DNA of 64,000 nt from Pseudomonas fluorescens (GTDB lineage: Bacteria > Pseudomonadota > Gammaproteobacteria > Pseudomonadales > Pseudomonadaceae), in contig NZ_CP008896.1 in the NCBI RefSeq assembly GCF_000730425.1, positions 310,001 through 374,000 of the forward strand, read 5' to 3'. Shown here in pieces: positions 45,012-52,659 of this stretch. Position numbers and translations under genes: made by a program. The first letter of the stretch is position 1. Each line of letters starts with the position of its first letter. Below the pieces are notes generated by a model, which had not been told where the DNA came from, made no database searches, and saw nothing but the letters and a program-made list of their open reading frames with translations.

Positions 45012-45421
45012 GAATGTCTCCGTGGATTTGGTTCACCTGTATTCGTCAACACTCATGCCTCCCGCTGGTTGCCGATGGGCGCGGGGGAGGAGTGCTGACG
45101 TAATAGAGGCGGGGAAGGGTGCAGGCGCCCGGCACTGCCCGGGATGTGTCGAGTCTGGCCAGCTATGCCCTCGGACTCGCCTGCGGTGTTCTTCGTCATT
45201 TGGGTTGGGCCTACCTTTCGGATGATGCGCGGTGACATCGACGACCCTGCTTTCCGCTGCCTGTTAGGGTGTTGGGCGAAGCCTTCAGGCTTGCTACGCC
45301 ACGCAGGTGAATCGTTGATCTACTTCATGGCGATCACTCCTAACGTTCGCTCACTGGGAAGGCAGTGGCCACCTATGATTTCCCATCTGGCCCTGATCAG
45401 AAGGCCAGCCAGTGAAATCGG
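45012..45421. other. Gap in the leftward operon without a supported gene
   Basis: In 410 bases I see no frame with a good start and ribosome site. A 61-codon minus-strand frame (45053-45238) ends in ATGA but has no Shine-Dalgarno. A hairpin CCTCCCGC/GCGGGGGAGG (45059-45091) is present without a T-run. The stretch may hold an antitermination or processing site. Confidence 0.4.
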
Positions 45422-45628
45422 TTATGCATGCATTTGCACAGTGACGAAGCCATTGCTCTCCACTCTGTGCGTCCAGCGGTTGAACCAGACACCGTCGCCG
45501 AACTTCTTCATCGCCGCTCGGCGAACCTCGATGACGATGCTGTCGGCGGTGTCGCCCTTGTCAGGTGCTACGAGCCAGTCGAGGCGTTTACCGTTGCTCA
45601 GGCTGCTGTCGATATAGAAACGCGCCAT
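45422..45628 (-). CDS. Small phage protein (68 aa)
   Basis: ATG at 45628 (MARFYIDSSL); the 21 bases upstream are also open. It is basic and strand-rich. It follows the next upstream gene by 4 bases. Function unknown. Confidence 0.6.
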   Translation of the reverse strand: MARFYIDSSLSNGKRLDWLVAPDKGDTADSIVIEVRRAAMKKFGDGVWFNRWTHRVESNGFVTVQMHA

Positions 45629-45632
45629 TTGC

Positions 45633-45845
45633 TTATCCCTCAATACCAAAGTGGCGGCGAACTACCTGCTCGCCGATTTCGTCAAGCAGCGCCTCAACAC
45701 CAAAGTGATTGACGACTTGCTCAACTTCGAAGTTTTCCAGCACCGTTGCGCCGTCTGCATCGAATGCCGAGACAGCCATAAACGTGCGACTAGTCGGGTT
45801 GACGTCGATCTTGCCGGCGTCGAAATTCAAAACTGAGATATTCAT
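45633..45845 (-). CDS. First gene of the leftward early operon (70 aa)
   Basis: ATG at 45845 follows a GGGGAAAGGAA ribosome site. The acidic product MNISVLNFDAGKID... has no recognised domain. It is the first gene after the leftward promoter and operators. Confidence 0.65.
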   Translation of the reverse strand: MNISVLNFDAGKIDVNPTSRTFMAVSAFDADGATVLENFEVEQVVNHFGVEALLDEIGEQVVRRHFGIEG

Positions 45846-46199
45846 TCCTTTCCCCTTTCAATGATTTTCCGGATGACCCTGTCGCCAAGGTCATCGAGGA
45901 AATCTGTTTTCTCCACCACGCAACACTTCCGAGTCGTCTCTCACCGGCGTCGCACATTTCGTGTTCGATGCTGTTCCGGTTTGGAAGCGTGGTTTCGCGT
46001 ACTCACATGTGGGAGTACGGCAGCTACCAGAGGCTGCATGGACGACGGTTTAGCTTTCTCACCACCGGGGTTGCCGGTACGTCGTTGGGTCACGTCAAGT
46101 TGTAAAAGAGCGTTCGGCGTCTGCCTGGCATCGCTGCCTGTGTTGCGGCGGGTCTTGGTAGGCCCTGGCGAGTCCCTGTTGGGTGACTCGATGGAGTGA

Positions 46200-46228
46200 A
46201 CATTACGCGCTGTAATAATCATCGTCAA
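46200..46228 (-). promoter_or_regulatory. Leftward early promoter (pL-like)
   Basis: On the minus strand -35 TTGACG (46228-46223), a 17-base spacer and -10 TAATGT (46205-46200). Operator copies overlap the spacer and -35 region, the expected arrangement for CI repression. Confidence 0.55.
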
Positions 46229-46241
46229 TACTCGATGTAAT
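46202..46241. promoter_or_regulatory. Left operators (OL-like)
   Basis: ATTACGCGCTGTAAT (46202-46216) is a full match to ATTAC-N5-GTAAT. AATACTCGATGTAAT (46227-46241) has one mismatch. Their centres are 25 bp apart. Confidence 0.65.
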
Positions 46242-46302
46242 AAATTTTTGAGGTTCCGTAATAAATTATGCCGGGGCAGGATTGCCGCCGAATCGCGGGC
46301 AT

Positions 46303-46326
46303 AAAAAAGCCCGCTCAGTGGCGGGC
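46303..46326 (-). terminator. Terminator of the cI-type repressor gene
   Basis: GCCCGC/GCGGGC stem with a 6-base loop, followed on the minus strand by TTTTTT. It lies 18 bases after the repressor stop. Confidence 0.8.
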
Positions 46327-46343
46327 CTATTTGGCGGTTTGGT

Positions 46344-47069
46344 CTACTTCTTTTTGGGGGATCGGCGGACGGTTGACCACCAGAAGACCCGGCCAAGCAT
46401 CTTGATCTCTTCGCGGTATTGCTCCGAGGTCATTATCTCGTCGGGGAATTCATCGGCGTTCTCGCTGCGTATCCTTATAGCGCCACCAGGGAGCCGGTAC
46501 AGATATTTTACGCGAAGCATGCCTTCGTGGTTGAAGGCATAGATCTCGCCGTCGATGACCGATGTGTCGGCGCGGTCGAAGCCGATAGCCGCGCCATCCA
46601 AGATCAGTTTTTCCATGCTTTTGCCGCGAACCCTGGCCACCGCCGCGTTCTCACACTCAACACCTGCTGCTCTCAAGGTGGCGCTGCTGAAACGAAGCGT
46701 CCTGTCTGCAACCTCCATCACAACTGTCATACCGTCTCCGCCGGCAAATTCGACTTCTGCATAGTAGGGGACTGCACACTCATCCTCTTCCAGAGGATCG
46801 CCATCACTCCATACCGCCATATCCCCCAGGTACTCAGCATTCGCCTCAACGGGTCGTTGCGCGGGCGAGGGGGCGCCGTTCTCGCGGAACACAGAGGCAA
46901 GTCCCAGATATTCCAAAAGGGCGCTGATCTTTTCAAGTGATGGTTCTCTGCGACCGCCAAGCCAATGAGCGACCGCACCCTGGGTGACGCCCATCTGTTC
47001 GGCGACCTGATCCTGGGTGATCTCGAGTTCCTTCATTCTGGCCTTTGCCAGTTCGTACCATTTCTTCAT
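46344..47069 (-). CDS. CI-type phage repressor (HTH plus S24 peptidase)
   Basis: The protein has 241 residues. The N-terminal Cro/CI helix-turn-helix (ITQDQVAEQMGVTQGAVAHWLGG) is at about 18-40. The C-terminal LexA/CI self-cleavage domain has the catalytic Ser in RGKSMEKLI (about 148) and Lys in LRVKYLYR (about 188). RecA-stimulated cleavage would induce the prophage. A GTG 6 bases upstream is also in frame. I see no Shine-Dalgarno before the ATG at 47069, and a -10-like TATACA ends 18 bases upstream, so a leaderless transcript as in lambda cI is possible. Confidence 0.9.
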   Translation of the reverse strand: MKKWYELAKARMKELEITQDQVAEQMGVTQGAVAHWLGGRREPSLEKISALLEYLGLASVFRENGAPSPAQRPVEANAEYLGDMAVWSDGDPLEEDECAVPYYAEVEFAGGDGMTVVMEVADRTLRFSSATLRAAGVECENAAVARVRGKSMEKLILDGAAIGFDRADTSVIDGEIYAFNHEGMLRVKYLYRLPGGAIRIRSENADEFPDEIMTSEQYREEIKMLGRVFWWSTVRRSPKKK

Positions 47070-47078
47070 CTGCACATC

Positions 47079-47151
47079 ATTACGCCCTGTATACCCTCGC
47101 GCCAGTCACAGCGCGTAATGCCGCTTGCGCAATAAAATTACAGAAAGTAAT
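47079..47151. promoter_or_regulatory. Right operators (OR-like), three copies
   Basis: ATTACGCCCTGTATA (47079-47093), GTCACAGCGCGTAAT (47105-47119) and ATTACAGAAAGTAAT (47137-47151) follow the ATTAC-N5-GTAAT pattern with 1-3 mismatches. They lie between the divergent repressor and cro-like genes. Confidence 0.7.
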
Positions 47152-47153
47152 AT
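47125..47153 (+). promoter_or_regulatory. Rightward early promoter (pR-like)
   Basis: -35 TTGCGC (47125-47130), 17-base spacer, -10 TAATAT (47148-47153). The third operator covers the spacer and -10. Confidence 0.55.
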
Positions 47154-47178
47154 CTGCTCAAGAATACGGAGAAACCCT

Positions 47179-47406
47179 ATGTCCAACATGAAGACGATTC
47201 GCGAAAAGGTCGGCGTCACCCAGGCCGCACTGGCCAAAACGGTAGGCCTGACCCAAGGCGCTATCGCTCATTACGAGAACGACCGCCGCAAGCCAGGACT
47301 TGAAGAGTGCCGACGCATTGTCGACGCCCTCAATGCCAGCGGGGCCGCCGTGACCCTGGATGACGTTTTCCCGCCACTGAATATCCCGGCCCTTACAGCC
47401 GCTTAA
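47179..47406 (+). CDS. Cro-like HTH regulator
   Basis: The protein has 75 residues from the ATG at 47179, preceded by CGGAG. The helix-turn-helix VTQAALAKTVGLTQGAIAHYEN lies at about residues 11-32 and its recognition helix (TQGAIAH) nearly matches that of the repressor (TQGAVAH), consistent with shared operators. It is the first gene of the rightward transcript. Confidence 0.85.
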   Translation: MSNMKTIREKVGVTQAALAKTVGLTQGAIAHYENDRRKPGLEECRRIVDALNASGAAVTLDDVFPPLNIPALTAA

Positions 47407-47435
47407 TTACTTTTTAAGCCAGGAGCGACACACAC

Positions 47436-47624
47436 ATGCACTTCGACCCAAGCCACATGCACGACAAGCCCACAAAGGTCCGCCTCGACGAGGTGGCCGA
47501 CGATCTGCTCACTGCCATGGCCCGTTTCCAGCGCACACAGAAAGCCGTTCTTGCCCGAGAAATCCTTGAGCGTGGACTGAACCAGATGATGGAAGAGTTT
47601 AACGCGAAGACTGATGTGGCCTGA
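47436..47624 (+). CDS. Small ribbon-helix-helix-like protein (62 aa)
   Basis: TKVRLDEVADDLLTAMARFQRTQKAVLAREILERGL has the strand-helix-helix layout of Arc/MetJ-type DNA-binding proteins. A GCCAGGAGCG ribosome site precedes it. It is likely a minor phage regulator. Confidence 0.65.
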   Translation: MHFDPSHMHDKPTKVRLDEVADDLLTAMARFQRTQKAVLAREILERGLNQMMEEFNAKTDVA

Positions 47625-47642
47625 AGTGGCCCAGGAGGCCCT

Positions 47643-47831
47643 GTGCCTGAAAGAAAACCGCTGGAAATCCAGCTCGATTGGCAGGGAGTCGCTGATCTGG
47701 AGTTGTTGGCCAGACGCAACGGAGTAACCCCCGAAGAGCTGGCCGCAACAATTATGAACCGGGCGCTTGATCGAATGACCCGGCCACCAAAGAGCCGGAG
47801 CAACGTCGCTTCCATAGGACGCAAGGGCTGA
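47643..47831 (+). CDS. Small ribbon-helix-helix-like protein (62 aa), GTG start
   Basis: GTG at 47643 follows AGGAGG. LEIQLDWQGVADLELLARRNGVTPEELAATIMNRAL resembles a second RHH domain. It is adjacent to the preceding similar gene and could pair with it. Confidence 0.6.
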   Translation: MPERKPLEIQLDWQGVADLELLARRNGVTPEELAATIMNRALDRMTRPPKSRSNVASIGRKG

Positions 47832-47894
47832 TAAGTCCCCCAGGGACTATTGAGGATCTGCCAGTGAAACAACCAAGCAGTAAATCGGACGCAC

Positions 47895-47923
47895 AAAAAA
47901 GCCACCGGGCAATGGTGGCTTTT
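47895..47923 (+). terminator. Rightward terminator after the RHH genes
   Basis: AAAAGCCACC/GGTGGCTTTT stem with a 7-base loop. It resembles a tR1-type early terminator that antitermination would have to pass. Confidence 0.65.
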
Positions 47924-47958
47924 CGTGCAGCACATTCAAAAACGTTCTGGAGCGAATA

Positions 47959-48807
47959 ATGCCTATTCCCCAATCAATCGTCAACACCAACGAATCCGCG
48001 CCACGTTTTCTGCAATCGCAAAACGTGGCGCGGACAGTTTCCATGACCAGTCTCGAGCTGGTGGATTTCATAAACTCAACCAAAGAGGACGGGCAGCCTG
48101 ATCTTCGTCACGATCACTTCATGGCGAAAGTGCCTCGGGTCATCGGGAAAGCAGCTCCCAATTTTTTGGGAACTGACTCCTACGCCAACGGTAGCGGCGG
48201 CCGGGTAATTCGTCGCATCTACACCTTCCCAAAACGCGAAGCCTGTCTGATGGCTATGTCGTACAGCTATGAGCTTCAAGCTCTGGTGTTCGACAAGATG
48301 ACAGCACTTGAAGAGTCTATTTCTTCCGGGGTCTTTTCAGTCCCTAAAACGCGGGCTGATGCACTGCGCCTGGCTGCCGACCTTGAAGAGCAGAACGCCG
48401 CCCTCGCTATCGAGAACCACCAGCAGGCCGAGAAGATCGCCAGCCTTGAATCAATCTTCCAGGTGGGCATGACCCCTACGCAGTTCTGCAAGCGCCTGAA
48501 TGGTGTGAACTGCCAGCAGGTCAACAACGCGCTACTGGCCCGAAAGTGGATCTTCAACTCGGAGCGAGACGAAAAGCGCTCGGTCAAGTTCCGGGTCGGC
48601 TCAATCGCCCGCGACAAGTACCTCACCGAGAAAGTTACCAATATCTCGAACGAGGGCATGGATACCTTCGCCAAGTACACACCGATCCTGCTGAAAGAGG
48701 GGGCCAAGCGCCTGCACGACCTCTACATGGCACAGAAGCTCCCTATGAAGAAAACGTGGGACGGCCAGTTCTGCCACTGCAAGGCGACCGAGGAGGACCT
48801 GGCATGA
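47959..48807 (+). CDS. Rha-type antirepressor with KilA-C-like C-terminus
   Basis: The protein has 282 residues. The start at 47959 has GGAG 8 bases upstream; an internal ATG at 48043 directly follows a long hairpin and could be a second start. The Rha domain (about 30-125) has MTSLELVDFIN, LRHDHFMAKV and RIYTFPKREACLMAMSYS. A coiled linker leads to an antirepressor-type C-terminal domain (about 170-270). Such proteins interfere with host or repressor functions. Confidence 0.82.
   Translation: MPIPQSIVNTNESAPRFLQSQNVARTVSMTSLELVDFINSTKEDGQPDLRHDHFMAKVPRVIGKAAPNFLGTDSYANGSGGRVIRRIYTFPKREACLMAMSYSYELQALVFDKMTALEESISSGVFSVPKTRADALRLAADLEEQNAALAIENHQQAEKIASLESIFQVGMTPTQFCKRLNGVNCQQVNNALLARKWIFNSERDEKRSVKFRVGSIARDKYLTEKVTNISNEGMDTFAKYTPILLKEGAKRLHDLYMAQKLPMKKTWDGQFCHCKATEEDLA
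47996..48033. repeat. 14-bp inverted repeat, copy 1
   Basis: CCGCGCCACGTTTT (47996-48009) and AAAACGTGGCGCGG (48020-48033) are perfect arms around a 10-base loop, ending 9 bases before an ATG at 48043. It is inside the Rha-type gene if the upstream start is used. A second copy lies at 57839. Confidence 0.75.
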
Positions 48808-49127
48808 AAGCCCCTACCTACCAGCAACTGATCGAGCGCGCAGCCCTGACAGCCCTTGAGCTGTTCCAGGCGCAGACCACTAAAAAGGCCCTCAAGGCTG
48901 AATTGCGCTCGCTGTACGACACCTACTTCCGAGCCCATGGCCGACCTGATGGGAAGTTCGCCCCCTACAACGACGCCTTCCTTCCTGTGATGGATTTCAC
49001 CGAGGCGCAGTTCCAGCGTGTTCGCGCTGCCAAGAAGGCCGAGTACAACGCCCAGCGCCGTCACCACACTGCGTTGCGAGCCCTTGACGCATCCAGCCAT
49101 GCCAAGGCTATGCGGGGTGCCGCATGA
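48804..49127 (+). CDS. Phage hypothetical protein (107 aa)
   Basis: ATG at 48804 overlaps the antirepressor stop (ATGA). It is helical and basic toward the C-terminus. No family is recognised. It is coupled at both ends to its neighbours. Confidence 0.65.
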   Translation: MKAPTYQQLIERAALTALELFQAQTTKKALKAELRSLYDTYFRAHGRPDGKFAPYNDAFLPVMDFTEAQFQRVRAAKKAEYNAQRRHHTALRALDASSHAKAMRGAA

Positions 49128-49570
49128 GCTACATGAGCGAAATGCAAGACGAGTTCAGCCGTGGCGAGTACCGACAGCTCAAAGCTGCGGCTCTCTCATC
49201 GCTTGAATGCCAGCTGCCACAACATCAAGAGGGTTTCGATCAGGCCTTCGCTGAAGCGGCAACCCCTGGCGTTATCTGGAAGCTGGTGGAAAAACATCAG
49301 GCGCTGATCGCCGAAAACGAGCGACTGCAAAAAACGAGGATCCCTGCTGGCTTTTATCGCGAGCTGGCCGCTCTCCGCGAGCTTCGCGACCAGGCCAAGA
49401 AGTACGTCGATTCCTATCTGCTGGACGAAGTGGAAGACGCTGAATTCTGCGTATCCGAAGACCAACACCTCTGCGCTACTGCCCTTAGTGAATGCCTTAT
49501 GGATGCCTTCGAAGCGCACTGGGATTCGGCCATGGCCAGCGCCTCAACGAATGCACCGGGGGCCAAATGA
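49124..49570 (+). CDS. Phage hypothetical protein (148 aa)
   Basis: The start overlaps the previous stop. The middle is helical (ALIAENERLQKTR). The C-terminal segment (LSECLMDAFEAHWDSAM) resembles phage accessory proteins. Function unknown. Confidence 0.65.
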   Translation: MSYMSEMQDEFSRGEYRQLKAAALSSLECQLPQHQEGFDQAFAEAATPGVIWKLVEKHQALIAENERLQKTRIPAGFYRELAALRELRDQAKKYVDSYLLDEVEDAEFCVSEDQHLCATALSECLMDAFEAHWDSAMASASTNAPGAK

Positions 49571-50349
49571 TGCATTACTTCAAGCGAAACATAGGCGACT
49601 ACCACAAGAAGGCTGGTCGCCTCACCATGCTTGAGCACGGCGCCTATACGCTGCTCCTCGATGCCTGTTATGACCGCGAACGTTTCCCTACTTTGGAAGA
49701 AGCAATTGACTGGTGCTGGGCACGCAACAAGGAAGAAATCGACGCAGTTGAGCTTGTTTTGCGCAAGTTCTTTGAGCTTGTCGATGGCGTTTACGTCCAG
49801 GCGCGCATTCAGGATGAAATTGCCGCCTATCACGCTACTGCTTTGAAAAATAAAGAGATCGCAGAGAAGCGCGAGGAAGCCAAACGCACGAAGCGTGCAC
49901 CACTCGTGCACGAAGCGTGCACGGATGGTCACCTAACCAATAACCATAAACCACTAACCATTAACCAAGAACCAGTAGATCAAAAGACTTGCGCACCTGC
50001 GGTGAGCGAGGCGCTCGATCTGTTCCCGAAGTTCTGGGCGCTCTATCCACGCAAGCAGGACAAAGCCAAGGCTCTGAAGGCGTGGACGAAACTCAAGGTC
50101 ACTGACGACCTGTTCAGCCTGATCGCCAAGGGTCTCGCCGCGCAAGTCGTGTCTGCCGACTGGATCAAGGACGGCGGCAAGTACATCCCAATGCCCACCA
50201 CATGGCTCAACGGCAAGCGCTGGGAGGATGAGGTCCCTAGCGCGCCGACCAACGTTCACCTGCTGCCTGTGAATCGCCACACCAACTTCGAAAGCCGCGA
50301 TTACAAGGCCGGAACCAAGGAGAACGCCAATGGCACGTTCCGTATCTGA
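49567..50349 (+). CDS. DUF1376 (YdaU-like) phage replication protein with internal origin
   Basis: The protein has 260 residues from the ATG at 49567. The N-terminal DUF1376 domain (about 1-90) has MMHYFKRNIGDYHKKAGRLT and LLLDACYDRERFPT. A poorly structured middle (about 105-140) coincides with tandem DNA repeats, and the C-terminal domain has FWALYPRKQDKAKALKAW and WLNGKRWEDE. The adjacent DnaC-like loader and the repeats point to a lambda-O-like initiator that binds an origin within its own gene. Confidence 0.8.
   Translation: MMHYFKRNIGDYHKKAGRLTMLEHGAYTLLLDACYDRERFPTLEEAIDWCWARNKEEIDAVELVLRKFFELVDGVYVQARIQDEIAAYHATALKNKEIAEKREEAKRTKRAPLVHEACTDGHLTNNHKPLTINQEPVDQKTCAPAVSEALDLFPKFWALYPRKQDKAKALKAWTKLKVTDDLFSLIAKGLAAQVVSADWIKDGGKYIPMPTTWLNGKRWEDEVPSAPTNVHLLPVNRHTNFESRDYKAGTKENANGTFRI
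49886..49974. other. Probable phage replication origin inside the DUF1376 gene
   Basis: Two exact copies of GCACGAAGCGTGCAC (49886-49900 and 49908-49922), each partly palindromic and 22 bp apart, are followed by six tandem heptamers of the form N-TAACCA (49933-49974, perfect 7-bp phase with one-base variants). Iterons beside an A-rich unwinding array inside the initiator gene is the lambda-type origin layout. Confidence 0.65.
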
Positions 50350-51103
50350 ACTGGCTGATCGCAAGCTGGGGGTAATTGGTCGCAAGGCTGTCACCTGCGC
50401 AGAGCATGGCGAATATTCCGCAGTGATGCTCAAGGATGGCGGGTTATCGGGCTGTCCGATCTGCCGGAGCAATCAGCGCGACATGGAAGAGCTTGAGCGC
50501 AAGCGCTTCAACTTTCGCATGACTCAGCGTAGCGCCGCCCGAATTCCCCAGCGCTTTGCCGAGAAGACCTTTTCTGACTTCGTGGTATCGAATCCCGCGC
50601 AGAAAATCGCACTGGATGCCTGTCTCGACTACGTGGACAACTTCTCGAAGCATCGCCGTGAAGGCCGCTGCATGTTGCTGCTGGGAAAAGTCGGAACGGG
50701 TAAGACGCACCTGGCCGTCGCTGCGGTAAACCACCTGATCAACGAGTGCATGGTCAAGGCGATCTATCGAACCGTGGGCGCGATCATCGGTGACATCCGG
50801 GCGACCTTTAGCGACCGCACCGGCGAATCAGAGGCCAACATCCTGCGCGAAGTGATAGGGGCCGACCTGCTGGTGCTGGACGAGGTGGGGGCTACCAAGC
50901 AAAGCGAGTTCGAGCTAGCAACCCTGTTCAGCATCATCAACGGGCGTTACGAGCAATGCCGCCCAACGATCATTGTCAGCAACCTGGCGCCTGGCGAGCT
51001 GAACGATGCCATTGGGGCCCGCTGCGTTGATCGTATCCGCGAGAACGGCTGCATTGGCGTGGCGTTTGAGTGGGAATCGCAGCGCGGCAAGGAGGGCTTC
51101 TGA
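50330..51103 (+). CDS. DnaC-like helicase loader (AAA+ ATPase)
   Basis: The protein has 257 residues. Walker A GKVGTGKTHLA is at about 124 and Walker B LLVLDEVGA at about 181, with a sensor SNLAPGEL. The N-terminal Cys/His cluster (CAEHGEY...GCPIC) is probably zinc-binding. It loads the host replicative helicase at the phage origin. It overlaps the initiator gene by 20 bases. Confidence 0.9.
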   Translation: MARSVSELADRKLGVIGRKAVTCAEHGEYSAVMLKDGGLSGCPICRSNQRDMEELERKRFNFRMTQRSAARIPQRFAEKTFSDFVVSNPAQKIALDACLDYVDNFSKHRREGRCMLLLGKVGTGKTHLAVAAVNHLINECMVKAIYRTVGAIIGDIRATFSDRTGESEANILREVIGADLLVLDEVGATKQSEFELATLFSIINGRYEQCRPTIIVSNLAPGELNDAIGARCVDRIRENGCIGVAFEWESQRGKEGF

Positions 51104-51291
51104 TGAAACGAGCAAACCCAGCCCAGCTACGCCAATCCCTTGAGGTGGCAAACACCATGGTCAAGCACGGAATCCGTTTTGTGTGCATGCCGGTGGTGGA
51201 TGAGGCAGACGGCGTGAACCTTTCGAGCCAGGCTGCCGAGCGACTTGAGCGCATGGCATTGATCGCAGAAGCAGCGGAGCAACGGACATGA
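51103..51291 (+). CDS. DUF1382 family protein (62 aa)
   Basis: ATG at 51103 overlaps the previous stop (TGATG). SPAQLR-like opening NPAQLRQSLEVANTMVKHGI and the following DEADGV match DUF1382, small phage proteins of unknown role. Confidence 0.8.
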   Translation: MKRANPAQLRQSLEVANTMVKHGIRFVCMPVVDEADGVNLSSQAAERLERMALIAEAAEQRT

Positions 51292-51449
51292 CCGACAAGA
51301 TGCGTGAAGCGGTTGCGAGAGCAATCTGGAATATCCGCCGCGAAGAGGAAGACCGGTGCGACATGGAGCTTGAAGACATGGGCGCCAACCATTCCGTGTG
51401 GGCCGAGGCTGATGCCGCTATCGAAGCTATGCAGGAGCTGCTGCCATGA
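51288..51449 (+). CDS. Small phage protein (53 aa)
   Basis: ATG at 51288 overlaps the DUF1382 stop, and its TGA overlaps the next ATG. The acidic helical product MTDKMREAVARAIWNIRREE... ends in IEAMQELLP. Function unknown. Confidence 0.65.
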   Translation: MTDKMREAVARAIWNIRREEEDRCDMELEDMGANHSVWAEADAAIEAMQELLP

Positions 51450-51733
51450 GCGACACCAACAAGATGCGCGACGAATTCGAGCGCGAGTGGGGTCAAGTAG
51501 ATTCCGCTCAAGGCGTGCACTTCATCCCTGAGCTGAACACCTATGGCAGCGAACTTTACGCCCAGCATGAGTATGCGCAGATGAAGTCATCCGCCTGGTT
51601 CTATTTCCAGAAGGGCTGGCAGGCATCCCGCGAGGCGCTGGTGATTGATCTGCCAAAGGTAATTGGTTCGCTCATGTATTCGAGTGATGTCTACGAGGCA
51701 GTCGAAGCCGCCGGCCTGAAGGTGAAGCCATGA
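51446..51733 (+). CDS. Phage hypothetical protein (95 aa)
   Basis: It starts MSDTNKMRDEFEREWG and has FYFQKGWQASREAL, a segment common in phage accessory proteins. It is coupled to both neighbours by 4-base overlaps. Confidence 0.7.
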   Translation: MSDTNKMRDEFEREWGQVDSAQGVHFIPELNTYGSELYAQHEYAQMKSSAWFYFQKGWQASREALVIDLPKVIGSLMYSSDVYEAVEAAGLKVKP

Positions 51734-52659
51734 GCCAGTACGACGAACTGAAGCGATTGGCCGAGGCTGCATTGCGCCCAGGATTACGATGGATGACCGA
51801 GTTAACTCTTGCGGCAGGCCCAGATGTGATTCTGGCCCTGATCGCCGAGAACGAGCGGCTGAGCACCAACTGTCTTGGTGTGAAATTGGATGTTTTCGAA
51901 ATTGTTTGCGCAGAGCGCGACCAGCTCAAGGCCGAGAACGAGCGTCTTTCCACGGAAAATAGCGAGATTGAGTCGGCGGCCATCACTTACATCGAGGACA
52001 TGCAGGAAGCGCAGCGCGAAAACGCGCGCCTCACTGAGCTTTTCACGGTTGGGATGACGCTGGATGGGAATCTGCGTGTTTATGGCGATTGGCAGAGCGT
52101 TAGGAAAGCACAGGAGATTCTCGCTGAGCGCGACCAGCTACGCGCCGAAATCGCCGGCCTCAAGACCGGCTACGAAGCCTACGAGCAGGTGAATGCTGAG
52201 CTGAAGGCTGAGAACGAACGTCTTGAGCGTAACCGCGACATGTGGAAGGGCCAGGTTGAACGGCAGGCCGAAGAGCTGACTGCGCTGCGCGAAGAAGTCA
52301 CGGAGTGGAAAGACACAGTCAAGTTCAACGAGGGGTGCTGGAGCGAAGAGCGCGGGACAATGATCGACAAGCTTCAAGAGTCCAGGATGCGTATCAAGGA
52401 GCTGGATCTGCTGTTCGGTCGCCACATCCTCGCCATGCGTTCGGCTCTCATCGAGGAAGAGCATGGCAAGGGCCCGGTCGCCGCAATGGAGTGGATCTAC
52501 AACTCCTTGGCGGGACCGGGTGAGCTGCCGCCAGAAGAGGAGACCGACAGCCAGGCCTACTTCGACCGTGAGATTGTCGCTGTGGATAACGGAATGCAGG
52601 ACGTAATGGCGTTCCACGAAGGCCGTCGCGCTGCCATGGGGAAGGGAGAACAGTCATGA
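51730..52659 (+). CDS. Phage coiled-coil protein (309 aa), Ead/Ea22-like organisation
   Basis: Repeated ENERL/AENE heptads (e.g. LIAENERLSTN, LKAENERLEKNR-like) make most of the protein a coiled coil. Such modular proteins are common in lambdoid accessory regions with unknown function. The C-terminus (AYFDREIVAVDNGMQDV) is a separate small part. Confidence 0.7.
   Translation: MSQYDELKRLAEAALRPGLRWMTELTLAAGPDVILALIAENERLSTNCLGVKLDVFEIVCAERDQLKAENERLSTENSEIESAAITYIEDMQEAQRENARLTELFTVGMTLDGNLRVYGDWQSVRKAQEILAERDQLRAEIAGLKTGYEAYEQVNAELKAENERLERNRDMWKGQVERQAEELTALREEVTEWKDTVKFNEGCWSEERGTMIDKLQESRMRIKELDLLFGRHILAMRSALIEEEHGKGPVAAMEWIYNSLAGPGELPPEEETDSQAYFDREIVAVDNGMQDVMAFHEGRRAAMGKGEQS

Larger units (their letters stand above)
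45846..46343. other. Leftward promoter/operator region and cI terminator, no gene
   Basis: These 498 bases hold the cI terminator at the right end, the operators and leftward promoter at 46200-46241, and about 350 bases of untranslated leader. Frames in this stretch (e.g. 45941-46396 minus) overlap these signals and lack ribosome sites. Confidence 0.6.

Noticed and set aside
45053..45238. 61-codon minus-strand frame in the operon gap
   Set aside because: It ends in ATGA but has no Shine-Dalgarno and a Pro/Ser/Arg composition unlike its neighbours. It could be real but is not supported.
45941..46396. 151-codon minus-strand frame before the leftward operon
   Set aside because: It runs through the cI terminator, operators and promoter, has no ribosome site and gives a low-complexity Arg/Pro/Ser product.
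49886..49974. CRISPR-like array
   Set aside because: The repeats are too short, have no unique spacers of constant length, and lie within a coding gene. An origin fits better.
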